This document shows, in pieces, positions 22,410 through 34,203 of a DNA stretch of 64,000 nt. The stretch is from Sipunculus nudus (Eukaryota > Annelida > Sipuncula > Golfingiida > Sipunculidae). The stretch lies in contig CM049315.1 in the NCBI GenBank assembly GCA_026874595.1, forward strand, positions 4,460,664 through 4,524,663, in the 5' to 3' direction. How positions within the stretch are numbered: the first letter of the stretch is position 1; the number at the start of each line of letters is the position of its first letter. Position numbers and translations under genes: made by a program. The notes beneath the pieces were generated by a model, which was given only the letters and a program-made list of their open reading frames with translations, did no database searches and was not told the origin of the DNA.

Positions 22410-25020
22410 ATTAGCTCAGCTGACTATAAGTCATCTGAGCTATAGTCGTGGTCCATTGTCCGTCGTCCGTCCGTCTGTCCGTCCGTCCGTAGATGTGGCA
22501 CGTTTTGAAACCGTAAGACCTAGGAATCCAAAATTCAGCATAATGTTAGATGTCCCCAAGATCTCCTACCAAGCCGAAAACTGGGTCTTTGCGACTTCAT
22601 TCCTTTGAGAAAATAAGGAAAAACCTCAATTTTTTATTAAAAACCTATTTTCACACTTTAGGACTGCCTAATATCAAAACCACTCATCTGTTTTTCCTCA
22701 TATTTCCTATAAATAATCCTCTTTATAATTCCTATGTACATGCCAGAAATTAGGTCTGTATTATTTAATTTAAAAAAGTTATGGGCCCAAACATAATGCA
22801 TTTTGTAAATAATCAGGAAAGAAATTTTATCACTTAACACAAATATTGTTAAAGCTAAGCACTTTTTTTCCAGTAATATTACTTTTATTAATCAAAATTA
22901 AATTGTATACCCAAAATTAGATCAAAATCTTTTAAATTTTTAAAAATATTAGCAAAAATAAAAAATTGGTACCTTAAATTTTGCCCAACTTTGACCATGG
23001 CACGTTTTTTTGCTGTAACTGCTGTGGATTTAATTTTCACAGCATGTTTTTGTTAGCATTTCAACTGTTAACACCAAAAATTTGAAACCAGTTGATCAAA
23101 AACTGTAGATTTTATTCAAGTTTTCAAGCACCATGTCACATATTGCTAGTGTTATGCAGTTTGCTAGAACTCAGCTCCCGAGCTTCAGCTCTAAGTTCCT
23201 TAAATTTGGCAAACAGTTAGATTTCTCCAAAATCCCCTACCATGCCAAGAATTTGGTCACTAGGACTTAATTCCTTCGAGATATCAATGAAAAACTTCAT
23301 TTTTTCATTAAAAACCCAATGTTACACTTTAAGACTGCCTAATATCAAAACCACTGATCTGACTTTGATCATATATAATATACATATTTTTCTATACATT
23401 CACTATGTGCATGCCAGAAATGATGTCAGTATTGTGTATTTTTTTTAAGTTATGGGCCAAAACATAATGCACTTTGTAAAAAATCAAGAAATATATTTAC
23501 TCCATTAACAAGGGCATTGCTGAAGCTAGAGATTTTTTTTTTTGTCAGGGATGTAACATTATTTAATCAAGATTCAATTGAATACCCAAAATTAGTTCTG
23601 AATTTTTCAAATTTTATAAGTTATTAGTATAAATATAAAATTAGTACCTTAAATTTTGCCCAATTGTGACCAAGGCATGTTTGTTTCCCGTGAGCACTGT
23701 TGATATAATTTTCATATCATGCACACATAAGGATTTCAGCTTTTTAGTTTAGAAAGCTGAAAGAAATTGGCCAAATATTGTAGCTTTTATTAATGTTTTT
23801 TATGAGACCCTGTCAGACTTTGGCTCTTTCCAGCCCCTCTTGAGTCACCTGTATGTTGACCTTGTTGACCTTTCATCAAATTATGCACGCTTGAGGGGAG
23901 AATCCAGGCAGCTTATGGCCAGCCACAGTTGATCCAGGTGTTCAACCCAACTCATCTAGTAGTTTTAACCAACAAAATAACAATAAACAATAAATTAATA
24001 AATTTTTATTGGTTTTTAATAACAAATTAAAGAAAAATAGAAAAGGAATTTGTTAGTTTATAATAACAGGAAATTAACTTGCAGTTACTGATGATATAAG
24101 AATCTTGTATCGATGGGTAGAATGTCACATATTCCAAATAACACCATGCAGTCACCTATGGCATTTTTCAGTTCATTTTTAATGATAAAGAAGTAAATCA
24201 TATTATTCATTACTAATCATTAAGGATTATATGAAGGAAATTAATGATAGACAAAGATGCAGTTGATAATATTAATCTAGATTCCTACTGTGTCTAGTGT
24301 GTACATTGATGTGAAATTAGTCCAAAATGAATTTTTTACAGTTATTTTTTTAATATAAATAAAAACCATAAAACCAGGTACTTATGATCATTATTTAAAT
24401 GTGTGAAATTTGTATATTCTGGATTCTCAACATCATTGTTTGGTGAAAACTGAATAAATACCAGACATGGTGCGAATACTTTGTAATTGTATTTAAATAC
24501 GAATATGATTATGTACTCCATTATAAAATTTCTTGCATAAAGAATGGGAATTCAGGTAAAAATGAAAGTATATGAATACTCGTGCAAATACTTTAAAAAT
24601 GTATTCATGAATGCATTCATGAATATATTCTTTAATATTATTTTAATAATCATATCAGTTATATTTCATTTTAAAAAATCATATGATTCTATTATTATTT
24701 TTAATAAAAATTATATTTGGGACAATATTTGTAATTTTTTTAATAAATAGTTAAACTCTTATATTATATGTTCTGCTTATAAATTATATGGCCAAGTCAA
24801 AATCTGTGTGACAGTAGTACTCCATTTGTTAATAAAATAAATGAAATCAATCCTCTTCCCTGTCTCCAAAGGTACTATCAAAATCATACATAAGCTAAAC
24901 AACAACAACTCATAATACAGCTTATATTTATTACCACACAAAACCAGCATGTGCCTCATTTCTAAATAATATTTTTTTATCATATAAAACAGCTGAGCGT
25001 CGTGACCCATAGGTCCCTTG
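22410..25020 (+). mobile_element. F-TAGCTCAG element, type I, complete
   Basis: The 5' hairpin TAGCTCAG-CT-GACT-ATA-AGTC-AT-CTGAGCTA starts at 22412, followed by 'cgtggtccattgtccgtcg' and a (GTCC)n tract. The core is two diverged units about 670 bp apart (the word GACTGCCTAATATCAAAACC at 22663 and 23333). Near the 3' end CAGCTGAGC repeats the start of the hairpin in inverted form, then GACC-CATA-GGTC and CCTTG ending at 25020. Length is about 2.61 kb, matching two other reconstructed copies. Short frames recurring in all copies (67-68 residues) lack recognisable domains. This is an undisturbed reference copy for the family. Confidence 0.8.
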
Positions 25021-26154
25021 TTTCATAGTACCAATTTTGCAGACCTTCACTCAGTATCTAAAATTATGTTAATTTATATTTTGAAAATTAAATGAACAAT
25101 TTTTTTAAGATATTAATTTATTTGATTATATAATATGAGAATATAAGTAACTGTTAATATTTTATTATTTAATATCTGAAATTTTGATATAAAATAATTA
25201 GATCCTGTTATGTACAAAATTTAAAGTATAAGATTGTTGAATACCAAATTAATTGTGAAAGTGATATAAATAATATTTTATTTGTTTTGTAAAATTGATA
25301 TAAGTTTAAATCACTCTCCATATTCCTAAATTGTCATATGCTGGTTTTGCTGCAATGAAGAAGGGCATGCCTGGAGAATAAAAGCCATGTATGCTACCAT
25401 TATTGTAAAGTTTACCACCTCTCTGTTCACTCTCAAGATATACTTTGTGATAAAATAAAACATGGCATCATATCCAAATGAACATATATACACTTGAGAA
25501 GATGGGGTACTTTTGTCTCCAGTTTAGAATCTGTCCAGAATCTTGATATAAACAGTAGAAACAGGACACAGCCCTACCAAAATTCCTGTCCTGATACATA
25601 CATAAAGGACTAAATTGTCAGCTTTGATACTAAATATTAATATGACATAATCATGAATAATTCCTTTGGAGACCATTTTTAGTTACACTGAAAACTTTAT
25701 TTATTAATTATGCGAAAGAAGATTAAATCTTAACAGAAGTATGTACTATAAAACAAATTTATGTGAAATATATATGAAAATGATAAAAAATGTACAAGTA
25801 TGCATATAATTATAAATCAATATTTTACATATGCCTGAGTCTTTACAATGGGTTGCTTTTAAATTACATGTATTCAAGAGTTCATACAATTATCTTATAA
25901 TTCGACTTGAAACGCCCCAATAATCATTGAGGTTTCAATATATATATATATATAAACAGAATAAAAGAAGCTGAAATAATTAAGATCTCCAGTATCATTA
26001 GGCTTATTGTTAATGACAGACACAGTATAAGAAAATGTGTAGGTAACTGGATGATATAGGTGCTTCTAATATCAATATATAATATAAAAATGTGATTGCA
26101 GTGCTAGTTTATAGCACTCATGGCTGCGCAAAGTCTAGAATCCTCCCATCAGTT
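25021..26154. other. AT-rich, no gene recognised
   Basis: Very AT-rich sequence with a short (AT)n at about 25939-25953. No frame with a recognisable domain. Confidence 0.45.
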
Positions 26155-26300
26155 TATGTAATAGTAATAGTAATGGTAATAGATACCCCAGTAATAGTAA
26201 TAGTAATAGTAATAGAAGATAAAATTTGGTAATAGTAATAGTAATAGTAATATCAGAAATTGAAAGTAATAGTAATAGCTATAGAACAACTGTAATAGAC
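26155..26300. repeat. TAATAG hexamer array
   Basis: Imperfect AATAGT units, the same motif as at 21638-21788. It adjoins the downstream (3') side of the minus-strand Penelope-like element. Confidence 0.85.
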
Positions 26301-26386
26301 CCCATGTCTGTTATTCGGTTAGGTGGGGTTGTCGTTGGGGCCCAGGTGGCTATTGTGTTGCGCTGGTTCCGTGGGGATTTGTGTGA

Positions 26387-27711
26387 TTACTTAACGTTAC
26401 AAAGCAGGTGTTTGGCCTTGTGTTTACAAGTCGTGGTCAGTTCGCTTCTATTGTTCAATGTGCTTTCCCCGGTCTGCATATATTAAAATATTTTCAGTGT
26501 TACATTTTTTACATTTTTTCGTTGTGGTGGAGTAGGCTTTGCGTTTTGTGATAATTTTCCATTTTATGGCATATGGCACTTTATCTTCTTTCAAGGTCCA
26601 TACATATTGGGTAAATGTGGTACTGTTTCTGTATTTCTTATTCTTAAAACTACTGATGTGTCCATAATATCTTGTTTTTAAGGTGTTCTCGGTCAGTCCA
26701 ATATATGTTTCCACGTGATTATTATCTTGTCTGGTGACTGTGGCTTGTTAAACTACGCTTTGTGTAAGGCATCCTTCCTTGATCAGACATTCATTTTTAT
26801 TTCTGCAGTTGCAGTTTGTGCTGGTAACTTCCGTTTTTTCTTTCCCTCTTTCATGTCTGAGGAGTCTTTGGTTGTGTGCCGAAATTATCTGTTTCATGCT
26901 TGGCATGCAACTGTAGCTGAGTTTCACAGTGTTTCGGTTCAGTATTTTATGCAGCTTGTGGTCCGGGGGAAAACACTTATCCAGGAGTTGCAGGGACTTT
27001 TTTCCGATATTTGTTTTCACATTTGCGCTGTATGGTGGATTGAACCATGTGATGTATCTCGTCCTTTTTCGCTTCTTACTGCTTGGGTTTGGTTGTTGTG
27101 GTTCGGAGTATTTTAGTTTGTGGTCATATCCGCTTTTCCTTAATGCATCTTGGTATGGTTGTGCAGCTCCGTCAAATACTTCTGCGCTGAATGAAATGGT
27201 GGACAGTCTTTTGTTGATACTTGCTGGTATATTCTTTATTATGGATGGGGGATGGTTACTGTGCTTATGGATATAAGTTGGGATATTGTTTGGTTTCATG
27301 AATGGTTTGTATTCTCCTCTGTTCAGGTCCAATGTGATGTCCAGGAAGTCTATAGTTTTTTTATTGGCTTTGGTTGTGATTTTCAGTCCAAATTGGCTAA
27401 AGATCTTGCAAATTTTCTTTTTCACTTGTTCAGCGTCTCTGGGTTTCAAGTTGCATGCGGCAAGGCTATCATCTCTGTATAATCCTACGTCGATACCATC
27501 AATATTTCGAAGTTCTGACAGCAAATATAGTCCAACCAGGTCACAAGTTTCTGCCCCATTGTAGCTGCCCATTGTTACGTCAAATCGCTCTTTGTTATTT
27601 CTTTTGTTCCAGGCCGTGTTGTTGTGAAACAGCAGGGATTTCTTTGCTTGCATTATTATTTCTTCTGTCCCTTCTGGTATGTGTTCAATTTTCGATGCGA
27701 AATAGATGGCC
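26387..27711 (-). pseudogene. Penelope-like retroelement: reverse transcriptase (motif B onward) and GIY-YIG endonuclease, broken
   Basis: The minus-strand frame from 27653 to a stop at 26748-26750 (301 residues) carries RT motif B (MGSYNGAE, residues 28-35), the catalytic YRDD (59-62), a following FGLKIT and DFLDITLDL, and a Cys-rich end (NCNC at about 280-283). Open codons continue upstream to about 27712. The frame continues in register past the single TAA into a GIY-YIG domain (YIGLT, then LKTRYYGH), which ends at 26448. The expected C-terminus (TLNNRSELTTTCKHK) lies in another frame at about 26417-26461, implying two small frameshifts, and would stop at 26387-26389. Known: Penelope-like elements combine an RT with a GIY-YIG nuclease. 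The upstream RT part is displaced to 30165-30273 by an insertion. Confidence 0.9.
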
Positions 27712-28481
27712 TTTTTTAGCCCTCAGCCCTTAGGCTGATGGGCTATTGTCGTCACCCAAGCTGTCCGTCCGTCCGTCCGTCCGGCGTCCGTTAACTTTTA
27801 CCTTGTGAGCGGGATATCTTGAAAAGGATTCACCGTAAGATTTTTATTTTTTCGGAGAAGATGTATATTGACAAAACCTCGGTCAAGTTCGAAGATGGGT
27901 GACCTTGACCTATTTTTCTACGTTTTAGAGCTGATTATAGAAAAAACACTTAGATGCTTATTACTCAGGAACCATTTGGTGGATTTTCACAAAACTTACT
28001 ATGGTTATTGGGACTGATAGTCTGTACCTGCTATACAAGTTTGGTGGCGCCACCTACAATTTCTGATTTTTAATGAATTTTTATCGGATTTTTCAACTTT
28101 GGGCTTGTGAGCGGGATGTCTCGAAAAGGATTCACCGTAAGAATTTTATTTTTTCGGAGAAGATGTATATTGACAAAATCTCGGTCAAGTTCGAACAGGG
28201 TTGGCAAACTTCCAGGAAGAAAGGTATTTCTTCCCTTCCCAGGGAAGAAAAGGAAGTTTCTGGGAAGAAAAGGAAGTTTCTGGGAAGAAAAGGAAGTTAG
28301 GGAAGAAACTAATGACTTTTGTCCACATGTTCCCACAAACCTTTATTAATAATATATAACATAGCTAAACATGCAGATATAACAGAGCCACAGAATAATG
28401 TATCTGTTGTTCAATATGTACACATTGTTATTCATATATTAACACTCAATCTAGACTAATATTTTATACAGAACACTGAAT

Positions 28482-28934
28482 TCAATAGTCAAAAACATGG
28501 CTTCCACGCAGCATCCTGTATGCAAACACAAGCTTATTTGTACGCTCCACACCAAGTCTGTTTCGAAGTTTTGACTGGACCATACCCATGGTTGAGAACA
28601 CGCGTTCAATGGATGCAGAGGATGCACATGCTGTGTGGAGATTCACTGCTAACTCGGCAAATCCTGCAGGTAGAGTAGGGCTGGCTTTCTTGATTCCCCT
28701 CCACCAAGTTACGGCAGGCAGTGATGTGGCAGAGAAGTAGAATGCTGGATATGGTGGGGACTTCATCTGAAAGCTGATTGCAGCTGCGATGTACTCTGGG
28801 TTGCGCTTTGCCAACCAGTCCATAACTTGCTGCTGCTGTCCAGTAGTGAGTCGCTGACCTTGGTATGTTGGATGTAGTAGGTGAGCTGCCAGTAGACATG
28901 GCTGGACTGCTTGGTTGAATCTCTTGGAGATCAT
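28482..28934 (-). pseudogene. hAT transposase C-terminal dimerisation domain fragment
   Basis: A 150-residue minus-strand frame. Residues from about 78 read WWRGIKK, then P..AGFAELAVNLHTA, then CASSASIERVFSTMGMV and KLRNRLG, the conserved sequence of the hAT dimerisation region (known family feature). The zinc finger and catalytic DDE portions are absent, so it could not transpose by itself. The ATG at 28934 may only be an internal Met; AAG precedes it and a splice acceptor is possible. The position inside a 1,410-bp element with intact ends indicates an internally deleted derivative, possibly mobilised in trans (inference). Confidence 0.88.
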
Positions 28935-28980
28935 CTTAATTACTCAGCTGGAAAACCAACCCCACAGTGCAGGCACCACT

Positions 28981-29290
28981 GGAGTGTGAGTTGATGTTGA
29001 GTTCATCCTAATTACTCAGCTCAACTGTCCAAGCCAAACTCCACCCCTGCAGGGTATGTACTCATGTTGAGTTCATCCTAATTATTCACCCAAACACCAG
29101 CTCAAGTCCACTGGAGTGTGAGTTGATGTTGAGTTTATCCTAATTACTCAGCTCAACTGTCCAAGCCAAACTCCACCCCTGCAGGGTATGTACTCATGTT
29201 GAGTTCATCCTAATTATTCAGCCAAACACCAGCTCAACTCTACAAGCCAAACTCCATCCCTGCAGTGTATGTACTCATCTTAATCACTCA
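28981..29290. repeat. 132-bp tandem repeat inside the hAT element
   Basis: GGAGTGTGAGTTGATGTTGA occurs at 28981 and 29113. Each unit includes 'cctaattactcagctcaact' and 'ccacccctgcagggtatg'; a third, partial unit follows to about 29290. Confidence 0.85.
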
Positions 29291-30164
29291 GCAGAAGCCA
29301 AGCCTTCAGCACCAGCAACAACAACTCGGCTAAAGACTATACCATCCAGCCCCATCACTCAAATCACATAACAATCACCTACTAAGGGTCTGTTTGCAAG
29401 CTTTTTATATAACAAAAGTTGTCTCTCTGATTTGCACAAATATGATATGCCAAAATGTCACTTGAACAACGTGAATGACAGGTATGTTGTAAATCTATTT
29501 CTTCCCTGGGAAGAAATGGTGGGAAGAAAGTATTTCTTCCCTTCCGGGAAGAAAGTATTTCTTCCCTTCCCTTCCCTTCCCTCCGGGAAGATTGTGCCAA
29601 CCCTGAGTTCGAAGATGGGTGACCTTGACCTATTTTCTACGTTTTAGAGCTGATTATAGAAAAAATATTTAGAAGCTTATTTCTCAAGAACCATTGGATG
29701 GATTTTCACAATACCTACTATGATCATAGGGACTGATGGTCTGTAACTGCTGCACAAGTTTGGGGGCGCCACCTGCAATTTCTAATTTTTTATTGAATTT
29801 TTCTTGGATTTTTCAACTTTGGCCTTGTGAGCGGGATATCTCTAAAAGGATTCACAAGAGGAATTTTATTTCTTTGGTGAAGATGTATATCGACAAAAAT
29901 CTCGTTCATGTTCATTGTTGACCTTGACCTACTTTACAAGGTCACAGAGCTTATAATAGAATAAAACTTAGAAGCTTATTTTTTAGGAAGCATTTAGTGG
30001 ATTGTTATGAATCATGGTACATACCTCTCCATTTTAAATTTATAACTGAAATATGTACAGATATCAACCATGTGAGAACAGATATTTAGTACTTGTTACT
30101 GTTACCACCTCTAAACACTGTTCTTTTGGCTGAGGGCTTTTGTCAGCTTTTGCTGATATTCTAG

Positions 30165-30273
30165 TTAGTAGCTGCTGAGTGATCGAAGGATAGAATTCAC
30201 ATATGTCGAATCCTATAAAGGTTGTGTTACCTTTGTCTCTCACGACGTAGCACAGGGAGAGAACACAGGGCAT
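30165..30273 (-). pseudogene. Penelope-like element, upstream RT fragment (motif A)
   Basis: On the minus strand the frame reads GNTTFIGFDICEFYPSITQQ, then LL, and stops matching at 30165, exactly where the inserted element's terminal CTAG begins. FDICEFYPS is RT motif A with a catalytic Asp (codon at 30205-30207). The reading register agrees with the downstream half at 27711 once the insertion is subtracted. Similarity starts only near GNTTF (about 30230), so the element is 5'-truncated before the fingers region. Confidence 0.85.
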
Positions 30274-31454
30274 GGTCTAGGTTTTGACATAAATTGTGAC
30301 ATAACAGTGATGTGCTTGCTTGAGGTAAATGCAAGCCTCACTGTGAACATTGGTCCTGTAATTATGGGTGCCTATTTAATATGTAACATCTGTCATGACA
30401 TCATCACTGTTCAATGCCATGTCCATTTCATAGGTAGAACTGGTAAAATGTTATTACAAAAAAAGGCTAGTGTCTCATATTGTTTAAAATTGTTTTCAGG
30501 AAAATTACATGGTTTAACAGTTATTATTTCCAAAATAGATAATTTGGCCTCTTTTTTTCTGCTCTTGGTGCAAACATTAATGTCATTATTTGACTTGTCA
30601 TATATAATTGCCCAAAAACAGGTGAACAGGGGAGGTGGAATTAAGGGACTATAGTATTAATACTCTGAGGCAGATTAAAGGCATTAAGTTGGAATACAGG
30701 GGTTGCATGGCCCCTTCTTGATAAATATTAAAATACTGTAGATTCAGAAATATTTGCTGGGATTTTATTTTCGTGGTTTTCGTGGATCAAGGTAATCCAC
30801 GAATTCAAGGTTCCAACGATAAAAAAATCATACGGTCAGATAATATCTTAACGGCAGCTAGTGGTTGACTTCATCTATATGTAGTTATCACTGGCAAAAT
30901 TTTCAATAAATTCTAAAGAATTGTTTATTACTATTAAATGATTGTCATTGATACACATAATTAATGTAATGAATTGTTTTTACTGTAAATTACTATAACA
31001 AAAGGTGATTAATAAATATTGTCAATTAATGAATATTGTCAATTCCATTATTTCCCCTAATACCGCACATATACGGCCCTCTGAAATGTTTACAAAAAAA
31101 CAGTATAAAACTTTACTTTAAACTAAAAATATGTCCTCACAGTTCCTCTTATCAACATTTCGGGTGAAATATTCATGAACAATACCAGATTTCTAACACA
31201 CAAAGTGGCAGCTCCAACACAAAAAGAACGCCTTTTTTAGAACCGGCCTTTTCTACCTTCTTTCAATAGAGATAGAACGAGACAAGCCATGAATAGGGTC
31301 TATTGCCTTTAAAGAAAAGGGCCATATAAACTAATTGGCATTACTGTGGGACGCATAAGTAAGCGTCACAAAATATTAGTTTGCAAATTATGAGCCGCTA
31401 ATATTCAGATGAGTAAAATTCCTGTCTAATCAAACCATTACTCCGATTTCATTT
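30274..31454. other. Non-genic; includes a 'TTCGTGGAT' interspersed repeat
   Basis: TTCGTGGAT (about 30779) and ATCCACGAA (about 30794-30802) form a 9-bp hairpin inside a stretch resembling a repeat I associate with molluscan genomes ('ttttattttcgtgg... ccacgaattcaagg'). Its boundaries are not clear. A 115-residue plus-strand frame at 30307-30654 shows no recognised domain. Confidence 0.4.
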
Positions 31455-31830
31455 TTTAGCTCAGCTGACTATAAGTCATCTGAGCTATAGTCGTGGTCCT
31501 TTGATTGTCGTCAGGCCGTTAACAGGGCACGTTTTAAAACCGTTGGACCTACGAATCCAAAATTCTTTAGACCATTAGATATCCCCATAATCTCCTACCA
31601 TACCGAAAATCGGGTAATTAGAACTTTGTTCCTTTGAGATATTAAGGAAAAACCTCCGTTTTCCATAAAAAAGCCATTGTTACACTTCAAGGCTGCCTAA
31701 TATCAAAACCACTGATCTGTTTTTGATCATATTTAGGATTCATATTCTTCCATACATTTTCTATGCACATACCAAAAATTAGGTCAGTATTGGGTATTAT
31801 TTTGAAGTTATAGGCCCAAATATAATGCAA
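31455..31830 (+). mobile_element. F-family element, outer copy, 5' segment (resumes at 35205)
   Basis: Hairpin TAGCTCAG...CTGAGCTA from 31457, a diverged short GTCC region, then family sequence up to 'cccaaatataatgcaa'. It is cut there by the head of another F element. The matching continuation '(gtaaa)aaatcaggaaatatattt' begins at 35205, after the inner element's terminus. Confidence 0.75.
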
Positions 31831-32711
31831 TTTTAGCTCAGCTGACTATAAGTTATCTGAGCTATAGTCATGGTCCATTGTCCGTCGTCCGTCCGTCTGT
31901 CCGTCCGTCCGTCCGTCCGTCCGTAGATGTGGCACGTTTTGAAACCGTAAGACCTAGGAATCCAAAATTCAGCATAATGTTAGATGTCCCCAAGATCTCC
32001 TACCTTCCGAAAACTGGGTCTTTGCGACTTTGTTCCTTTGAGAAATTAAGGAAAAACCTCATTTTTTTATTAAAATCCTATTTTCACACTTCAGGACTGC
32101 CTAATATCAAAACGACTCATCTGTTTTCCCTCATATTTACCATAAATATTCCTCTATATAGTTACTATGTACATGCCAGAAATTAAGTCTGTAAAGTATA
32201 AATTCTTTAAGATATGGGCCCAAACATAATGGACTTTGTAAAAAATCAGGAAAAATAATATCTCACTTAACATGAAAAATTTTGAAACTAGAGTCTATTT
32301 TCTCAAGTATATAACTATGTTTAATTAAGATTCAATTGTTTACCCAAAATTAGATCTGAATTTTGTAAATTTTTTAAGTTATTAGCATAAAAATAAAATC
32401 AGTACCTTAAATTTTGCCCAACTTTGACCATGGCACGTTTTTTTCCTGTAAGCACCATTGATTTAATTTTCACAGCATGTAAACATAAATATTTAGTTTG
32501 TCTAAATCTGAAATTTGAAAATAAAAGCTTGAAAATTAAGCTAGTCATTGATTTTTTTTTTTCTGTAGTCACTTGCTTTGATTACAGATGCAGGGTCCCA
32601 CTCCAGGTCACTGGAAGTCAGCTATGCCAGGGTTTCTGATTTGTTACAGGCACTGGGGGAGATCCCCTGCTGTGACAGGTGTACAGTTATTCTCATATCA
32701 CCACCCCAATC

Positions 32712-32744
<33 letters not shown>

Positions 32745-34170
32745 CAAACCCAACCCACCAAGTGTTATGCAGTAATTGTTATTGTTTTCACTGTATCTCC
32801 TTAATTGTAATGCTGTTTCCACTTCGATATGCAAAAACTTTCCTTGAAAAATAATTCAAGGTGTAATCCAGAAGATGCAATGTTGTGTAATGTAGCATTT
32901 TTAAAGAAATCAATTTTCTTTTAAATGATTTTAACAAATATAAATGAACCCTTAAATTATTATAAAATATGAAGCACATTATGGATAAATAAAGACACAA
33001 TTAAAAATTGTGAAATCTAAATCAAGTATTATTTTTAGATATTTATTGTTTTGCAGATTTAAAAGATATATTTTTGTGGTAAAAAATAAATTAACATTTG
33101 TATGCATGATGTGGTGTTATCTGACGTGATTGAGATTTATGATGATGCAATTGAGAATTATGAATCAACTTTTATATTCAGATATATATGTTAAATTGGA
33201 AATGTATAGAAATATAAACTTAAATTAGAAAATAATTGATGTGATAAAAAAATCAGGATTTAATACAAACATTTGTTCATTATTTTCCTGCCTCAGCAGA
33301 ATTTGAGATCAGGCTTTGTTTGCCCTGTTTTATGTTGTTAATTAGCTATATTTCAACTGTATACATTTCATAAAAAAATACATATATATTTAATAATATA
33401 TATTATACAAAAAAAATAGATTCAATTGAACAAATGTGTAAACTACTGAAATGTCAACAGTTAATTGAAAAACCAACTAATGATCATGGTAATAGTACGG
33501 ATCATTTGTTCACAAACTGCTCACATGCTTTAGTTTCAACATTAGGAAACACATGGTCAGGTCACAAAATATTTTTTGCAACAATTTCTTGCTCATCAAT
33601 ACAAACCAATCATATAAACCAACCATGGCCTTAATACCTCTTCTTCTTACACTTTATCTCCATTAGATATTATTTTAGATTTTTACCTTCAAGTTTAACG
33701 TCAGCTGAGCACAGTGACCCATAGGTCCCTTGTTTTTAATTAATAGTTAAACCCTTATATTATATATTCTGCTTATAAGTTTTATTGCCAAGTCAAAATC
33801 TGTGTGACAATAGTACTCCATTTGTTAATAAAATAAATGAAATCAATCCTCTTCCCTGTCTCCAAAGGTACTATCAAAATCATACATAAGATAAACAACA
33901 ACAACTCATATTACAGCTTATATTTATTACCACACAAAACCAGCATGTGCCTCATTTCTAAATAATATTTTTTTATCATATATAACAGCTGAGCATCGTG
34001 ACCCATAGGTCCCTTGTTTTTCTTTAGTCACTTGCTTTGATTACAGATGCAGGGTCCCACTCCAGGTCACTGGAAGTCAGCTATGCCAGGGTTTCTGATT
34101 TGTTACAGTCACTGGGGGAGATCCCCTGCTGTGACAGGTGTACAGTTATTCTCATATCACAACCCCAATC

Positions 34171-34203
<33 letters not shown>

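Larger units (their letters stand above)
28196..29605. mobile_element. hAT transposon, 1,410 bp, internally deleted
   Basis: Terminal inverted repeats CAGGGTTGGCA (28196-28206) and TGCCAACCCTG (29595-29605) are flanked by a perfect 8-bp target duplication AGTTCGAA (28188-28195 and 29606-29613). Both features are hAT hallmarks. The ends inside the TIRs are rich in 'gggaag/cttccc' words. The only coding content is the C-terminal transposase fragment, so the copy is non-autonomous. About 132-bp repeats lie at 28981-29290. Confidence 0.93.
27712..30164 (+). mobile_element. E-AGCCCTCAG Helentron-like element, inserted in the Penelope-like element
   Basis: The 5' hairpin is TAGCCC-TCAGCC-CTTA-GGCTGA-T-GGGCTA from 27717, then a (GTCC)n tract. 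AGCCCTCAGCC (27718-27728) recurs inverted as GGCTGAGGGCT at 30128-30138, followed by the hairpin TCAGC-TTTT-GCTGA (30143-30156) and CTAG at 30161-30164. The core has three starts of a 302-bp unit ('gtgagcgggat' at 27805, 28107 and 29827; the last two are 302 bp apart after removing the hAT element and its duplication). Core units carry GGTGGCGCCACC (28043-28054). Without the hAT element it is about 1.04 kb. No protein of its own. Confidence 0.85.

Noticed and set aside
26715-27733. Plus-strand frames of 76-133 residues with cysteines and aromatic residues.
   Set aside because: Antisense shadows of the Penelope-like RT and GIY-YIG coding region on the minus strand.
28606-28899. A 97-residue minus-strand frame overlapping the hAT fragment.
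   Set aside because: Alternative frame of the hAT transposase domain; no recognisable content.
27712-30164. Terminal AGCCCTCAGCC/GGCTGAGGGCT considered as TIRs of a DNA transposon.
   Set aside because: The element continues 26 bp beyond the right copy to a hairpin and CTAG, where the interrupted RT sequence resumes, so the repeats are subterminal.
30307-30654. A 115-residue plus-strand frame with hydrophobic segments.
   Set aside because: No recognisable domain or codon pattern; AT-rich sequence beside the Penelope-like element can be open by chance.
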